Assembly: GCA_021604105.1 (NCBI GenBank)
Contig: BQIW01000011.1
Span: 1 to 64,000, forward strand
Reading direction: 5' to 3'
DNA: 64,000 bases
Source: Nitrospirales bacterium
Lineage (GTDB): Bacteria > Nitrospirota > Nitrospiria > Nitrospirales > UBA8639
Shown here piece by piece: positions 28,121 through 37,999 of this stretch (its first letter is position 1; every line of letters starts with the position of its first letter). The translations under genes were made by a program, and so were the position numbers. Under the pieces are notes generated by a model that was not told the DNA's origin, did no database searches, and saw only the letters and a program-made list of their open reading frames with translations.

Positions 28121-30256
28121 ATGAGGATTTGGCCAGGTCGATCATACCCGCTTGGTGCCACATGGGATGGGCAGGGTGTCAATTTTGCGCTGTTTTCCGA
28201 AAATGCGACAGGTGTGGATCTGTGTCTGTTTGACAATGAACGTCAGGACCAGGAAACCCACCGGATAACCATTGAGGAACGAACGGATCAAGTATGGCAT
28301 GTGTATTTACCTGAGGTGCGTCCTGGCCAACTCTATGGATACCGGGTGCATGGGCCATATGATCCTGAGGCCGGACACCGGTTTAACCCTGCGAAGCTTC
28401 TCATCGATCCGTATGCGAAATCCCTGACGGGTGTCGTGCGATGGTCCGATTCCATGTTTGGCTATCGGCTCGGAGATCCGGCAGGCGATCTTTCATTCGA
28501 TGATCGAAACAATGCGGCAAACATCCCTAAAGGGGTGGTGGTTGACCAGGCCTTTAGCTGGGGAGGAGACCAACGTCTGAATATTCCCTGGGAGCAGACG
28601 GTCATCTATGAAGTCCACGTCAAGGGAATGACGATGCGGCATCCGGAGGTTCCTGAATCATTGAGGGGCACATATGCAGGCTTGGCGTCTCCCGCGATTC
28701 TTGAATATTTTCAATCGCTCGGGATTACCGCAGTGGAATTGTTACCGGTGCACCATTTTGTCAACGACCTCTATCTGAAAGAAAAAGGCCTCACGAATTA
28801 TTGGGGGTACAACTCCATTGGGTATTTTGCTCCGGACATCCGGTATTCGGCCTTCCACGGTGGAGGAGAAAAGGTTGATGAGTTCAAGTCCATGGTCAGG
28901 AAACTTCATAGTTCCGGCATCGAAGTCATCCTTGATGTCGTCTATAACCATACCGGAGAGGGGAATCACTTCGGGCCGACGCTATCATTCCGGGGAATTG
29001 ATAACGCCTCCTATTATCGGGTGTCTCCGGACAATCCACGGTATTACATGGATTATACCGGCTGTGGAAATACGTTGAATGTCCGACATCCACGGACCTT
29101 ACAGTTGATCATGGACAGTTTACGGTATTGGGTGAATGATATGCATGTGGATGGTTTCCGGTTTGATCTGGCATCCGCGCTCGCACGTGAATTACATGAT
29201 GTGGATCGACTCAGCGCCTTTTTTGATATTATTCACCAGGATCCGGTGTTGTCGCAGGTGAAGTTGATCGCCGAGCCATGGGATCTGGGGGAAGGCGGCT
29301 ATCAAGTGGGAAATTTCCCTCCCGGGTGGGCTGAATGGAATGGGAAATATCGCGATGCCATACGCCGGTATTGGAAGGGAGATGGTGGGTTACTCGGGGA
29401 AATCGCCAATCGCTGGTCTGGGAGCAGTGATCTCTACGGAGAAAGTGGACGGCAACCCTATGCCAGTATTAATTTTGTGACCGCTCATGACGGATTTACC
29501 CTCCAGGATCTGGTGTCCTATGACCATAAGCACAATGAGGACAATCAGGAGGGAAATCGGGATGGGACCGATGACAATGATAGTTGGAATTGTGGTGTGG
29601 AAGGCCCGACTGATGATCCCGCGATTCAGGAGTTGCGTGACCGGCAGGTCCGGAATTTTTTCGCTACCTTGTTGTTGTCCCAGGGAGTGCCGATGATCTG
29701 TGGCGGGGATGAATTGGGCCGTACGCAACAGGGTAATAACAATGCCTATTGCCAGGATAATGAGTTGAGTTGGGTGAATTGGAACCTAACGCGATCCCAA
29801 CTCGGATTACTGGAGTTTGTGAAACTGCTCATTGAGATTAAAAAAACCCATCCGGTGTTTCAACGACGAAGATTTTTTCAAGGGCGCCGGGTAGAGGATT
29901 CGGAAGTGAAAGATGTGGCCTGGTTCGGATCGCATGGAAAAGAAATGACGCATGAAGATTGGCAGATGGGGCTCAGGACCTTGGGAATACGACTCGCTGG
30001 GGATGCCATCGTGGAGAAAGATAGTCAGGGGCGGCCGATTGTGGACGAGACGTTTTTAGTATTGATAAACGCCTATCATGAGGATGTGGAATTCATTCTT
30101 CCTGCTCACACCAAATCCGTGCGATGGGAGTTGGAGTTTGACACTGCGGTACCAGTTGAGAAGAAAAGTCCCAAGCATACGAAATTGCTGAAAGGGGGAC
30201 AACCCTATCATTTAATCTCTCGGGGGCTGGCCTTGTTCCGAACTCCAAAATCCTGA
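28121..30256 (+). CDS. glgX: Glycogen debranching enzyme GlgX (isoamylase type)
   Basis: 711 residues. The CBM48 domain (about 1-140) opens with [20 protein letters not shown]. The GH13_11 barrel follows with [28 protein letters not shown] (Asp), [19 protein letters not shown] (Glu) and [16 protein letters not shown] (Asp). [12 protein letters not shown] is the characteristic GlgX loop. It hydrolyses alpha-1,6 branches of limit dextrins. An AGGAGA site precedes the ATG. It is divergent from treZ with a gap of 205 bp. Confidence 0.97.
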   Translation: MRIWPGRSYPLGATWDGQGVNFALFSENATGVDLCLFDNERQDQETHRITIEERTDQVWHVYLPEVRPGQLYGYRVHGPYDPEAGHRFNPAKLLIDPYAKSLTGVVRWSDSMFGYRLGDPAGDLSFDDRNNAANIPKGVVVDQAFSWGGDQRLNIPWEQTVIYEVHVKGMTMRHPEVPESLRGTYAGLASPAILEYFQSLGITAVELLPVHHFVNDLYLKEKGLTNYWGYNSIGYFAPDIRYSAFHGGGEKVDEFKSMVRKLHSSGIEVILDVVYNHTGEGNHFGPTLSFRGIDNASYYRVSPDNPRYYMDYTGCGNTLNVRHPRTLQLIMDSLRYWVNDMHVDGFRFDLASALARELHDVDRLSAFFDIIHQDPVLSQVKLIAEPWDLGEGGYQVGNFPPGWAEWNGKYRDAIRRYWKGDGGLLGEIANRWSGSSDLYGESGRQPYASINFVTAHDGFTLQDLVSYDHKHNEDNQEGNRDGTDDNDSWNCGVEGPTDDPAIQELRDRQVRNFFATLLLSQGVPMICGGDELGRTQQGNNNAYCQDNELSWVNWNLTRSQLGLLEFVKLLIEIKKTHPVFQRRRFFQGRRVEDSEVKDVAWFGSHGKEMTHEDWQMGLRTLGIRLAGDAIVEKDSQGRPIVDETFLVLINAYHEDVEFILPAHTKSVRWELEFDTAVPVEKKSPKHTKLLKGGQPYHLISRGLALFRTPKS

Positions 30257-30403
30257 CCAATGACCCCCTTGCCACAATTCCCGGGAATCGATGGCATAAG
30301 GTTCGTGCATACACAAAGCATTCCCCTGCTCAAGGCAAGAGGTCCTCATTCTTAAAAAAGGCATGGGCACATAGGCGGAACAGGTACCTTTGCCATCAGA
30401 TTT

Positions 30404-30631
30404 CTAGACGACAAATTTTTTGCTGCGCTCCACCATGCCGGTGACGGCTTCTTTGGCGTCATCCGCAAATTCTCCAGCCCTTTCGCTGGCATCCTCCATC
30501 ATGTTTTTTAACTGACGACGGGTTCGTGAGCCTGACTGGGGCGCCATCAATAGCCCAAGGCCGGTTCCGAGAACCACTCCGACCATTAATGAAAGTCCCG
30601 CGAGCAAGACGTATCGGGTGTCGTTATCCAT
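30404..30631 (-). CDS. YtxH-domain small membrane protein (second copy)
   Basis: 75 residues from the ATG at 30631, chosen for its GGAGG site seven bases upstream; the longer frame starting at 30760 lacks one. It has a short polar start (MDNDTRY), one membrane helix (LLAGLSLMVGVVLGTGLGLL) and the YtxH motif MAPQSGSRTRRQLKNMM. An amphipathic helix follows, rich in Ala/Glu/Asp. It is similar in plan to the protein at 18540-18848. It is followed by glgX (convergent) and preceded by the DUF2934 gene on the same strand. Confidence 0.8.
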   Translation of the reverse strand: MDNDTRYVLLAGLSLMVGVVLGTGLGLLMAPQSGSRTRRQLKNMMEDASERAGEFADDAKEAVTGMVERSKKFVV

Positions 30632-30699
30632 GTGAATTTCCTCCATTGTTGAAATGCTGGTGGATAATGGTTGCCACGAATCAAGATTTCCTTTGTCTA

Positions 30700-31026
30700 T
30701 TAAAGTGGCGGAGATTGCTGCAAAAGTATCTCGCGCTCCGCTTGAAGCCAATCTTCCCAATCACTTCCATGCTGCCCACCGCGTCGGTGATGAATTTCAT
30801 AGGCGCGTTGGGCAATCTGTTCCCGCAATTCTTCGGATAATGCCATAGAGGGATCGGGAGAGGAGGCTTGGGGCTCCTTCGCCTGAGGTCGCGCTAGGCG
30901 TGTAGCAGCACCTGATGCTACAGGTTTACTGCCGGGTTTTTTTGCGGTCTTGCCTTCCGTTGTGGTTCTTTTTGTGGTGGACGGTTTTCTCTTGGGTGGT
31001 TTCCCGTCTGATGGTTTAGGGGGCAT
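30700..31026 (-). CDS. DUF2934-domain protein with Lys/Pro-rich linker
   Basis: 108 residues from the ATG at 31026 (MPPKPSDG); the longer frame to 31164 has no support. The first 65 residues are disordered and basic (repeats of Lys/Pro/Thr). The C-terminal 40 residues match the short DUF2934 domain: LREQIAQRAYEIHHRRGG, then DWEDWLQAEREIL. The function of the domain is unknown; it often occurs near stress or carbohydrate genes. It ends about 70 bp upstream of the YtxH start, so the two may be co-transcribed. Confidence 0.75.
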   Translation of the reverse strand: MPPKPSDGKPPKRKPSTTKRTTTEGKTAKKPGSKPVASGAATRLARPQAKEPQASSPDPSMALSEELREQIAQRAYEIHHRRGGQHGSDWEDWLQAEREILLQQSPPL

Positions 31027-31563
31027 GGTTCGTTTCTCAGCTCCTATGCTTGTCCGACTTTGGAAAGACCCCATTCTAACTGACTCATATAAATTTATTG
31101 TATCGGAAATTGGACTCTTCGTCCAAGCTGTTGGGCATGATGAGTTTTTTTCCGTGTCGATCACCCTGTTGTGAAAAGACGAAAAGGTTTTGTCCTGCTA
31201 CGGGACCGTTCCCATGCAAAGAGTCAAGTACATGTTGCACACGGCAAATGTGGACTTTTCAGATCTATATTTTCAGTCGTGAGCCAGACGGTTTGTAGAA
31301 GACACAAGATTGATCTTCCCGTACAATTACTGAGAGGAAGTGTTAGGGGGAGGAAAGGAGACATTGATAAGGCGGAGATCCTCTGTCAGAGGGCATGATC
31401 GAACAATTCTTCTGAATTTCGGGGTACCGAATATGAACAATGTCATGGATACATGGTTCGTTACTAGCCATCTTTATGCCCCGGAAGAAATAACCCGGAG
31501 TATGAGGAGTGGTTTATGGTGATTTCCGCACCAAACGGGACTAAGAAGTTTCTCCCTATTTGA
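31027..31563. other. Divergent intergenic region between the DUF2934 gene and malQ
   Basis: About 540 bp with no supported gene. Several short plus-strand frames (60-75 codons) overlap each other and lack ribosome sites. It must contain the malQ promoter; no clear -35/-10 pair was identified by eye. Confidence 0.45.
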
Positions 31564-33798
31564 ATGACAACGATGAATAACTATGAATTTTCCACGAAGC
31601 CGATTTGGCAATTAGGGCGTCAGTATGGCATTGAACCAGTTTATTTTGATGGTTTAGGTGTTGAGCGAAAGGTTACGGTGCCGCATCTTCAGCAAGTCCT
31701 GGCTAGTATGGGGGTGAAGGCCTCATCGAAGAAGGAAATACTTGACTCGCTTGCTCATGCGGCCTCCCGAACCTGGACACAGGTCATTGATTCAGTTGTG
31801 GTGCGGTATCCTTCTGATGCTCCGTTCATGTTGGCGTTGTCTCTTCCTCTAGAGGACATCAGTCTGGAGAAGGTTTCCGTCGTCATCCAGGTGATGGATG
31901 AGAAGGGGGGCAGCCGGCGCCTATCTCTTCCTGGAGCCAGGGGCAAAGTGACATCTGAGAAGGCAATTCGTGGTGTCAAGTATGTCCAGGTTCATTTTCC
32001 TCTTTCGGGAAAATTTCCACTCGGATATTTCCGACTTTCGGTCTGTGTGAAGCTGTACGCAGGGCGAACGGTGGAGGGACAGGCCCTGCTCATCGTGGCA
32101 CCCAGGAAATGTTATCTTCCTCCTTCACCCAAACGGGCTTGGGGGATATCGCTCCAACTCTATGGGTTACGGTCACGCAGAAACTGGGGAATTGGGGATT
32201 TTCGAGATTTAGAAGAGGTTATGAAAGTGGCGGGGACTCGTTGGGGAGTGGCTACCATCGGGGTGAATCCTCTTCATAAACCGGCGGAGGGGTTAACGAG
32301 CCCCTATTCCCCGTCCAGCCGCCTCTTTTGGAGCCCCGTGTATTTGAACCTGGAGGGGGTAGATGAGTGGCGGAGGTCGGCAGGTCTTCGCCAGAGAGCC
32401 AAGAGTGCAAATTTCCAGCGGCGTCTCCAACAATTTCGGGAGAGTCCACTGGTCGACTATGAGGCCGTAAGGAAACTGAAATGGACCGTTCTCGAAGAAT
32501 TATTTCGAGTGTTTCGACGACACCATCTCCAGCCTCAACATCCCACGGCACGTGGGAGGGCGTTTGCCAGATTTGTGTCCGGGTTCCACCCGCATCTGAC
32601 CATGTTTTGTACATTTCAGGTCTTGACAGAACACCTGGGAACGGTGGCTTGGCGTACCTGGCCGAACGTCTTTCAGCATCCCCAGTCACCTGATGTAGAA
32701 GTTTTTCAACGATCCAATGCCACTCGGATACAATTTTATCAATATGTTCAATGGTTGTGTGAGTTGCAATTACAGCAACTCGATCATGTTGCGAAGAAAT
32801 ATTCGTTGTCTCTCCGGCTGTATCACGATCTACCGGTTGGTATTCACCCCGATGGAGCCGATGCCTGGGTCTTTCAAGGTCAGCTTGCCTCAGACATTAC
32901 GGTTGGAGCGCCACCGGACTCCTTTAATCTCAATGGACAGAGTTGGGGACTGGTTGTGCCCAATCCCCTTCGTTTGCGGGAAGATGGCTATCGCTTTCTT
33001 CGGGAAACCTTACGGCAAAATATGCGACATGGTGGAGTCCTGAGGATCGACCATGCCTTGGGGCTGTTTCGGATGTTCTGGGTTCCCAAGGGGGGAACAG
33101 GAAAGGATGGCGTATATGTCAAGACCTATGTCGATGAAATTTTGGCGGTCCTGGCACTAGAAAGCGTGCGACAAAAGGTCATGGTGGTTGGGGAAGATCT
33201 TGGTGCAGTCACTTCTGTTATTCGAAAAAAATTAAGTGCCGCCGGGCTTCTTTCCTATCGCCTACTATTTTTTGAGCGAGAGGATGGGGGGGCGATGATC
33301 CCACCACATGATTATCCTGAGCAGGCGCTTGTGGCTGCCACGACCCATGATCTTCCTACCCTTAAAGGTTTTTGGGCCGGACGGGATATCCTTATTAAGC
33401 AAGAAGGGGGTGTTTACCTCAGAAAAAATGATACCAGGCAAGACCGGCAACAGCGTGCGGAAGATCGGAAACGGTTATGGGACGCCTTGCATCGTGAGGG
33501 CCTCTGGTCTGCCGAGGCCATACCCACTAACCTTTCGGACGAGATGCTTCAAGCCATGTACCGGTATTTAGCCAGGACACCGTCGCGCCTCCTCATCGTG
33601 CAGCTTGAAGATTTGTTGGCAGAGCTTGATCCGCCTAATCTTCCTGGAGCACCGGAATCAGTCTATCCTTCCTGGCGAGTGCGAATTGGTCGAGAATTGA
33701 CTGCTTGGCTCAACGATCCGACTATCCTGCGTTTTGCTAAAGCGATGCAGCGCGAGCGACGGAAAGGCGGACGCATGCACCAGATATGCAGGGAATAG
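31564..33798 (+). CDS. malQ: 4-alpha-glucanotransferase (amylomaltase) MalQ
   Basis: 744 residues, GH77. An N-terminal extension of about 180 residues, as in enterobacterial MalQ, precedes the barrel. Signatures: LTSPYSPSSRLFWSPVYLN, LRIDHALGLFRMFWVPKG (nucleophile Asp), VVGEDLGAVTS (acid Glu) and ATTHDLPTLKGFWAGRD (Asp). The enzyme transfers maltodextrin chains between glucans and releases glucose, recycling short chains left by GlgX and TreYZ. The start (31564, or 31573) has no visible ribosome site. It is the last gene of the central carbohydrate cluster. Confidence 0.95.
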   Translation: MTTMNNYEFSTKPIWQLGRQYGIEPVYFDGLGVERKVTVPHLQQVLASMGVKASSKKEILDSLAHAASRTWTQVIDSVVVRYPSDAPFMLALSLPLEDISLEKVSVVIQVMDEKGGSRRLSLPGARGKVTSEKAIRGVKYVQVHFPLSGKFPLGYFRLSVCVKLYAGRTVEGQALLIVAPRKCYLPPSPKRAWGISLQLYGLRSRRNWGIGDFRDLEEVMKVAGTRWGVATIGVNPLHKPAEGLTSPYSPSSRLFWSPVYLNLEGVDEWRRSAGLRQRAKSANFQRRLQQFRESPLVDYEAVRKLKWTVLEELFRVFRRHHLQPQHPTARGRAFARFVSGFHPHLTMFCTFQVLTEHLGTVAWRTWPNVFQHPQSPDVEVFQRSNATRIQFYQYVQWLCELQLQQLDHVAKKYSLSLRLYHDLPVGIHPDGADAWVFQGQLASDITVGAPPDSFNLNGQSWGLVVPNPLRLREDGYRFLRETLRQNMRHGGVLRIDHALGLFRMFWVPKGGTGKDGVYVKTYVDEILAVLALESVRQKVMVVGEDLGAVTSVIRKKLSAAGLLSYRLLFFEREDGGAMIPPHDYPEQALVAATTHDLPTLKGFWAGRDILIKQEGGVYLRKNDTRQDRQQRAEDRKRLWDALHREGLWSAEAIPTNLSDEMLQAMYRYLARTPSRLLIVQLEDLLAELDPPNLPGAPESVYPSWRVRIGRELTAWLNDPTILRFAKAMQRERRKGGRMHQICRE

Positions 33799-33903
33799 GT
33801 TTCATGAACTCTTCGATAGAAGGATGGACAGGCAGGTTGTTGTCCAGAAGGAAAATAAGGTGTCTCGCCGGAATGTCAGTTGCGTGATCTCCAGGAGGAT
33901 ACT

Positions 33904-33975
33904 ATGATCAACGATTGTCATGGTCCAGTGCTCATCGAGTCTATTGGGGGAAAACAAGGCGTTTCGTCTAAGTAG
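33904..33975 (+). CDS. Possible 23-residue leader peptide upstream of the MscS-like gene
   Basis: A short open frame with an AGGAGG ribosome site six bases before its ATG, better than the site of the gene that follows. It encodes 23 residues (MINDCHGPVLIESIGGKQGV, then SSK) and ends 30 bp before the channel gene. Nothing in the peptide is recognised. It could be a leader peptide, a small protein, or the remains of a larger gene. Only the ribosome site and position support it. Confidence 0.3.
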   Translation: MINDCHGPVLIESIGGKQGVSSK

Positions 33976-34005
33976 GTTGATACGGAAGAGAGGACGATCC
34001 TTCAC

Positions 34006-34854
34006 ATGCAAGAGAAAACGTTGACAATGGCCGGTTGGGTGGATGGCTTAACCGCCGCGGTTACTGCAAGCCTGGCGCAAATCGTTGCCTATTTACCAAC
34101 CGTGATTTTGGCGTGCATGCTGTTGGGTCTTGGCTATGTGCTCGCCCGGCTGGTTTCTGTTGTGGTGACCCGCTTGCTGCAATTGATGGGGTTTGACCGG
34201 TTGCTGAGTCGAACCGCTGTGCAAACCTTATTGGAGCGATCAGGAACCAAGCAGAAAATTTCTGAAATTTTGGGGATGATTGGTTTTTGGATTATTTTTC
34301 TGGTCTTTCTCATTCAAGCGTCTGACACCCTCAGTTTGACGATGGTCTCGGATGCCCTGACGAGTATTGCCTATTATATTCCTAAAGTCGGGATTGCAGT
34401 GTTGGTGCTGGTTCTGGGTTTAATCGCCGCGAATTTTGTTCGTGAATTGATTACCATGACGTGTAGCTCGGCAGGAATTACCCACGGGACGATGGTGGCC
34501 CAGGCCGTCTATGTGGCGGTTGTGTTGTTGATCGTGGTCACGGCCATTGACGCACTCGGGATTAATACGGAATTGTTGAACAACACCATTGTCATCCTAT
34601 TGGCAGGATTGATCGGGGGTGCGGCATTGTCGTTTGGGTTGGGGTCACGAAACGCGGTGGCTAATCTCATTGCCGCTCATTATTTAGGGTCAATGGTTCG
34701 AGTGGGCATGACGGTAAAAATTGGAGAGAACCAAGGAATCGTGGTTGCGGTTACACCCATTTCGGTTGTGTTGGAAACTCGGGAAGGCCGGGTCATCATT
34801 CCTGCTACCCAGGTTACCGAATCAACTTCCGTCATTACCCATCCCGAAGATTAA
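34006..34854 (+). CDS. MscS-like mechanosensitive channel, small conserved-TM-helix type
   Basis: 282 residues with about five membrane helices. Two stretches (about 20-55 and 125-160) have the conserved TM-helix repeat form (VILACMLLGLGYVLARLVS). The pore-like helix is Gly/Ala-rich (LAGLIGGAALSFGLGSRNAVANLIA). A short beta domain follows (GMTVKIGENQGIVVAVTPI, then VIIPATQ). The usual large C-terminal vestibule is missing. Such channels release solutes under hypo-osmotic stress, which fits a trehalose-accumulating cell. The stop is 3 bp before the next gene, so 34006-37025 forms one operon. Confidence 0.85.
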   Translation: MQEKTLTMAGWVDGLTAAVTASLAQIVAYLPTVILACMLLGLGYVLARLVSVVVTRLLQLMGFDRLLSRTAVQTLLERSGTKQKISEILGMIGFWIIFLVFLIQASDTLSLTMVSDALTSIAYYIPKVGIAVLVLVLGLIAANFVRELITMTCSSAGITHGTMVAQAVYVAVVLLIVVTAIDALGINTELLNNTIVILLAGLIGGAALSFGLGSRNAVANLIAAHYLGSMVRVGMTVKIGENQGIVVAVTPISVVLETREGRVIIPATQVTESTSVITHPED

Positions 34855-34857
34855 CAT

Positions 34858-35694
34858 ATGGAACTTGAGCATCGGCTTACTCTAGGGTATTTGCAGGCCC
34901 ATCCCGTGGAAGCGGCTCGTCATTTGGAATCGCTGGATCCTCATGAATCGGCTTCGCTTCTGGAGGCCTTACCCGGGGAGGAAATCGCTGGTGTCTTAGA
35001 GCATTGTTTGCCGGTGTCCACGGCAAAAATCATCGAAGAACTTTCCAAAGATCTTGGAGCAGGCGTCTTAGGCGCCATGAATGCCACATCGGCAATCGGG
35101 GTCCTTCGGCAATTTTCTGAACCAGTTCGCCAGGACGTGTTGGACCGGTTAGATAATCCGATGGGGGCTACCCTTCGCCGTGCCTTGCGGTACTCACCCA
35201 ACACGGCAGGAAGTTTAGCGGACCCTCAGGTGTTTACTCTCCCACCTGATATTGTCGTCGAAGAGGCCATAGACCGTATCCGTACCTATGGTCAGAAAGC
35301 CATGTACTATGTTTATGTCATCGATCGTGATAGCAAACTGGAAGGTGTCCTCACATTGAGACAACTGCTGATTGATCGGTCTGATCATTTGGTCGGAACC
35401 TTGATGGAGACCCAGATCACGACCTTATCAGCAGAAGCTAATTTGGAAGAAATTCTCAAACATTCTGAGTGGAGCCGATTTCATACCTTGCCGGTGGTCG
35501 ATCGATGGGGAACATTTTTTGGAGCCTTGCGATATCGCATGTTACGTAGGATTGAGAAAGATGTCGGAGGCAAAGCCCCGTTGGGATCGGTGAGTGATTC
35601 GCTTATGCAACTTTGGGAAGTCTATTCGTTAACCGGCATTCGCTTAATGACCGATGTAGCGGAAACGCTACAAGAACGGAACAAAAGAGGGTGA
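34858..35694 (+). CDS. Stand-alone MgtE N-domain plus CBS pair (no membrane domain)
   Basis: 278 residues. Residues about 10-120 resemble the MgtE N-terminal superhelical domain (HLESLDPHESASLLEALPGE). About 125-245 form two CBS domains (YYVYVIDRDSKLEGVLTL and FHTLPVVDRWGTFFGALRY). The sequence then stops after a short helix, without the five membrane helices of MgtE. It is the first half of a tandem: the next gene is a complete MgtE starting at an overlapping GTGA. It may form a heteromeric Mg-sensing partner of that transporter. This is inferred from architecture and coupling only. Confidence 0.8.
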   Translation: MELEHRLTLGYLQAHPVEAARHLESLDPHESASLLEALPGEEIAGVLEHCLPVSTAKIIEELSKDLGAGVLGAMNATSAIGVLRQFSEPVRQDVLDRLDNPMGATLRRALRYSPNTAGSLADPQVFTLPPDIVVEEAIDRIRTYGQKAMYYVYVIDRDSKLEGVLTLRQLLIDRSDHLVGTLMETQITTLSAEANLEEILKHSEWSRFHTLPVVDRWGTFFGALRYRMLRRIEKDVGGKAPLGSVSDSLMQLWEVYSLTGIRLMTDVAETLQERNKRG

Positions 35695-37025
35695 GGGAAT
35701 TAACCGCACAGGGTGGTACGAAGGTTCGGGGGAGAGGGCATCTCCTCAACGAAGCATTTTTCCAGAACCACCATGAGGAAGCCGCACATATTCTCGAAGA
35801 GTATCCGGTGGAGGATATTCTGCGAGTCTTGCAAGGAACCAGTCCGAAAAATGCGGCGAATCTTCTGGCCTGTATCACTCCTCCCGTTGCTGCGGATACC
35901 TTGGCGATCATGCCCACCGATTTACTGAAACAGGTCGTACCGCATCTCTCGCCGTCATTAGCAGCATCTCTGTTTCAACGGCTGGACGACGATCTTCAAC
36001 GCGCGATTCTTTTCAGAGTTCCTGAACGGTATGCCCAGGAAATTCTGTCCTACATGACGTACCCGGAGGAATCCGTCGGCCGGATTATGGATCCCAAATT
36101 TTTCGTGTTGCAGGAGGAAAGCACGGTCCGGGAAGCCATGGTACAGGTGCGGATCAGGGCGCAGAAAGATGTCCACGATGTCTATGTCATTGATCGAACC
36201 CAAAGGCTCGTGGGCCGGATTTCCGTTCGTGATTTGTTGCTGGTGGATCCGGAAGAAAAACTGCAGTCGGTTATGGTTCAGGACCTTCCCACCATTCATC
36301 CTTTGGAGTCGCGAGAAGAGATTATTGAACTTTTTGGTGAACGACATTTTTTTACGATTCCGGTTGTGGATCTGGACGAACGACTATTAGGCGTTGTCCG
36401 GAATGAAGCCATTATTAAGGCCAGTCAGGAAGATGCGAGTGCAGACCTGTTAACGATGGTGGGAGCCAATAAAGATGAGCGTGCGCTTTCCCCTGTGTGG
36501 TTTTCGGTCCGAAAACGATTACCATGGTTGCAACTGAATCTGTTAACGGCATTCTTTGCCGCCTTCGTCGTGGGAATGTTTGAAGGGACTATTGCAAAAT
36601 TTACCGCTCTGGCTGTCTTACTTCCGATTGTCGCCGGGCAGTCAGGCAATACCGGAGCTCAATCCCTGGCTGTGGTCATTCGCGGGTTGGCTCTGCGGGA
36701 TATTCGACCATCCCAATGGCTCAGGGTCAGCGGAAAAGAAGTTTATGTCGCCTTTTTAAATGGCCTGGCGGTCTCTGTCACGGCGTGTTTCGCCGTGGGA
36801 CTATGGAGCCGGTCATGGGGTTTGGTCTTCATCATCGGATCGTCCATGATTATTTCGATGGTTATTGCGGGGTTATCCGGCGCGATCATTCCCATTGCGT
36901 TGAAGGCACTCAAACAGGATCCGGCTCAATCCTCCTCCATTGTGTTAACCACGGTCACCGATGTGGTCGGGTTTTTCAGCTTCTTAGGCCTTGCCACCTT
37001 GCTTTCAAGTTTATTGGAAACTTGA
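35691..37025 (+). CDS. mgtE: Magnesium transporter MgtE
   Basis: 444 residues from the GTG at 35691, which overlaps the stop of the preceding gene (GTGA). An in-frame ATG at 35613 would overlap by 82 bp and is less likely. It has the complete MgtE plan: N domain (about 15-125), CBS pair (about 130-255), connecting helix and five membrane helices (about 285-444). The pore signature is AGQSGNTGAQSLAVVIRGLA, and TTVTDVVGFFSFLGLA carries the conserved pore-lining Asp. MgtE imports Mg2+ and is closed by Mg2+ bound to its cytosolic domains. Confidence 0.93.
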   Translation: MRELTAQGGTKVRGRGHLLNEAFFQNHHEEAAHILEEYPVEDILRVLQGTSPKNAANLLACITPPVAADTLAIMPTDLLKQVVPHLSPSLAASLFQRLDDDLQRAILFRVPERYAQEILSYMTYPEESVGRIMDPKFFVLQEESTVREAMVQVRIRAQKDVHDVYVIDRTQRLVGRISVRDLLLVDPEEKLQSVMVQDLPTIHPLESREEIIELFGERHFFTIPVVDLDERLLGVVRNEAIIKASQEDASADLLTMVGANKDERALSPVWFSVRKRLPWLQLNLLTAFFAAFVVGMFEGTIAKFTALAVLLPIVAGQSGNTGAQSLAVVIRGLALRDIRPSQWLRVSGKEVYVAFLNGLAVSVTACFAVGLWSRSWGLVFIIGSSMIISMVIAGLSGAIIPIALKALKQDPAQSSSIVLTTVTDVVGFFSFLGLATLLSSLLET

Positions 37026-37199
37026 TCTTTGATTGGCCTGTGGGCAGTATCCTTATTCATGTGCACTCCATCCTTATCCTATCCCCATCCCGGGCCCTTT
37101 TTTTTTGCAAGAAAATTTCTGATTGCCTCCTAAATGATGGTAGGGTAGTATCATTTTCTCTCTCATTTTTATCTTATGTTATCGAGGAAAGGAGGCTCC

Positions 37200-37967
37200 A
37201 TGGTATCACAAAAGACATCTAAAACTGATCGGGTGGGGACATTGGACCAGGATATTACCCGAATTCGTCATCAGTTAGAGATCTTAAAAAAATTTCTGGT
37301 AGATGAGCCTTCCACTGTTGTCTTAAACGAATTTGATTCCGCTACAGAAGACATTCTCGCCGATGCGTTGGGCGGTTCTTCTCCGCTCTTAGATACCTAT
37401 GATTATGCCCAACTTGGAGAGGCAGCTGGGCTGATGAATCTTTCCGAAGAGGCACCCGAAGGCACCACCCATCACTCCCAGCGGGAAACGATCCGCCAAC
37501 GGCAGCGAGTACTAGAAAGCGCTATTGCCGATCTTGAGGCCAGGCGTGCCTCTCTCTCGCAGGAATCAAAGAAACGGAAAGCGTCCGGGCCGACTGTTGC
37601 CGACTATATGGCAAAATCTGTGCGATCGGTGTCGCTCGAAGCCACCTTGCAGGAAGTCGGACAGTGCCTTCAACAATGGAAAATTGGGTCGGTGTTAATT
37701 CAAAGCGGAGATGAGTACCTGGGGTATATCACCGAAACTGAATTGACTCGAGAGGTCGTCGCGTCTGGAACAGACCCTGTTACCACCACGGTGAAGACCT
37801 GCATGCGCGAACCGTTAGTCACGGTTGAGACCAGTGATCCAATTGTCGAAGCCGTGCGTCTGATGAAAGAAAAAGGTACCAGGCACCTCGCGGTCACAGA
37901 AAGTAACAGGATCGTGGGTGTAGTTTCCGTATCAGATATTATCCGGTATTATTCTGGGGTTGTGTAA
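37200..37967 (+). CDS. CBS-domain protein with helical N-terminal domain
   Basis: 255 residues from the ATG at 37200, which has an AAGGAGG site directly upstream. Residues 1-130 are predicted to be long helices (RIRHQLEILKKFL and RQRQRVLESAIADLEARRA) with an acidic turn between them. Residues 140-255 are a CBS pair (VADYMAKSVRSVSLEATLQE and HLAVTESNRIVGVVSVSDII). CBS pairs bind adenosine nucleotides and report energy state. The N-terminal hairpin is reminiscent of DksA/TraR-type coils without a zinc finger, but this is weak. It lies 175 bp behind mgtE. Confidence 0.8.
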   Translation: MVSQKTSKTDRVGTLDQDITRIRHQLEILKKFLVDEPSTVVLNEFDSATEDILADALGGSSPLLDTYDYAQLGEAAGLMNLSEEAPEGTTHHSQRETIRQRQRVLESAIADLEARRASLSQESKKRKASGPTVADYMAKSVRSVSLEATLQEVGQCLQQWKIGSVLIQSGDEYLGYITETELTREVVASGTDPVTTTVKTCMREPLVTVETSDPIVEAVRLMKEKGTRHLAVTESNRIVGVVSVSDIIRYYSGVV

Positions 37968-37999
37968 ACATTAGTCTTTTGAGAGATTATCACTCGCCT

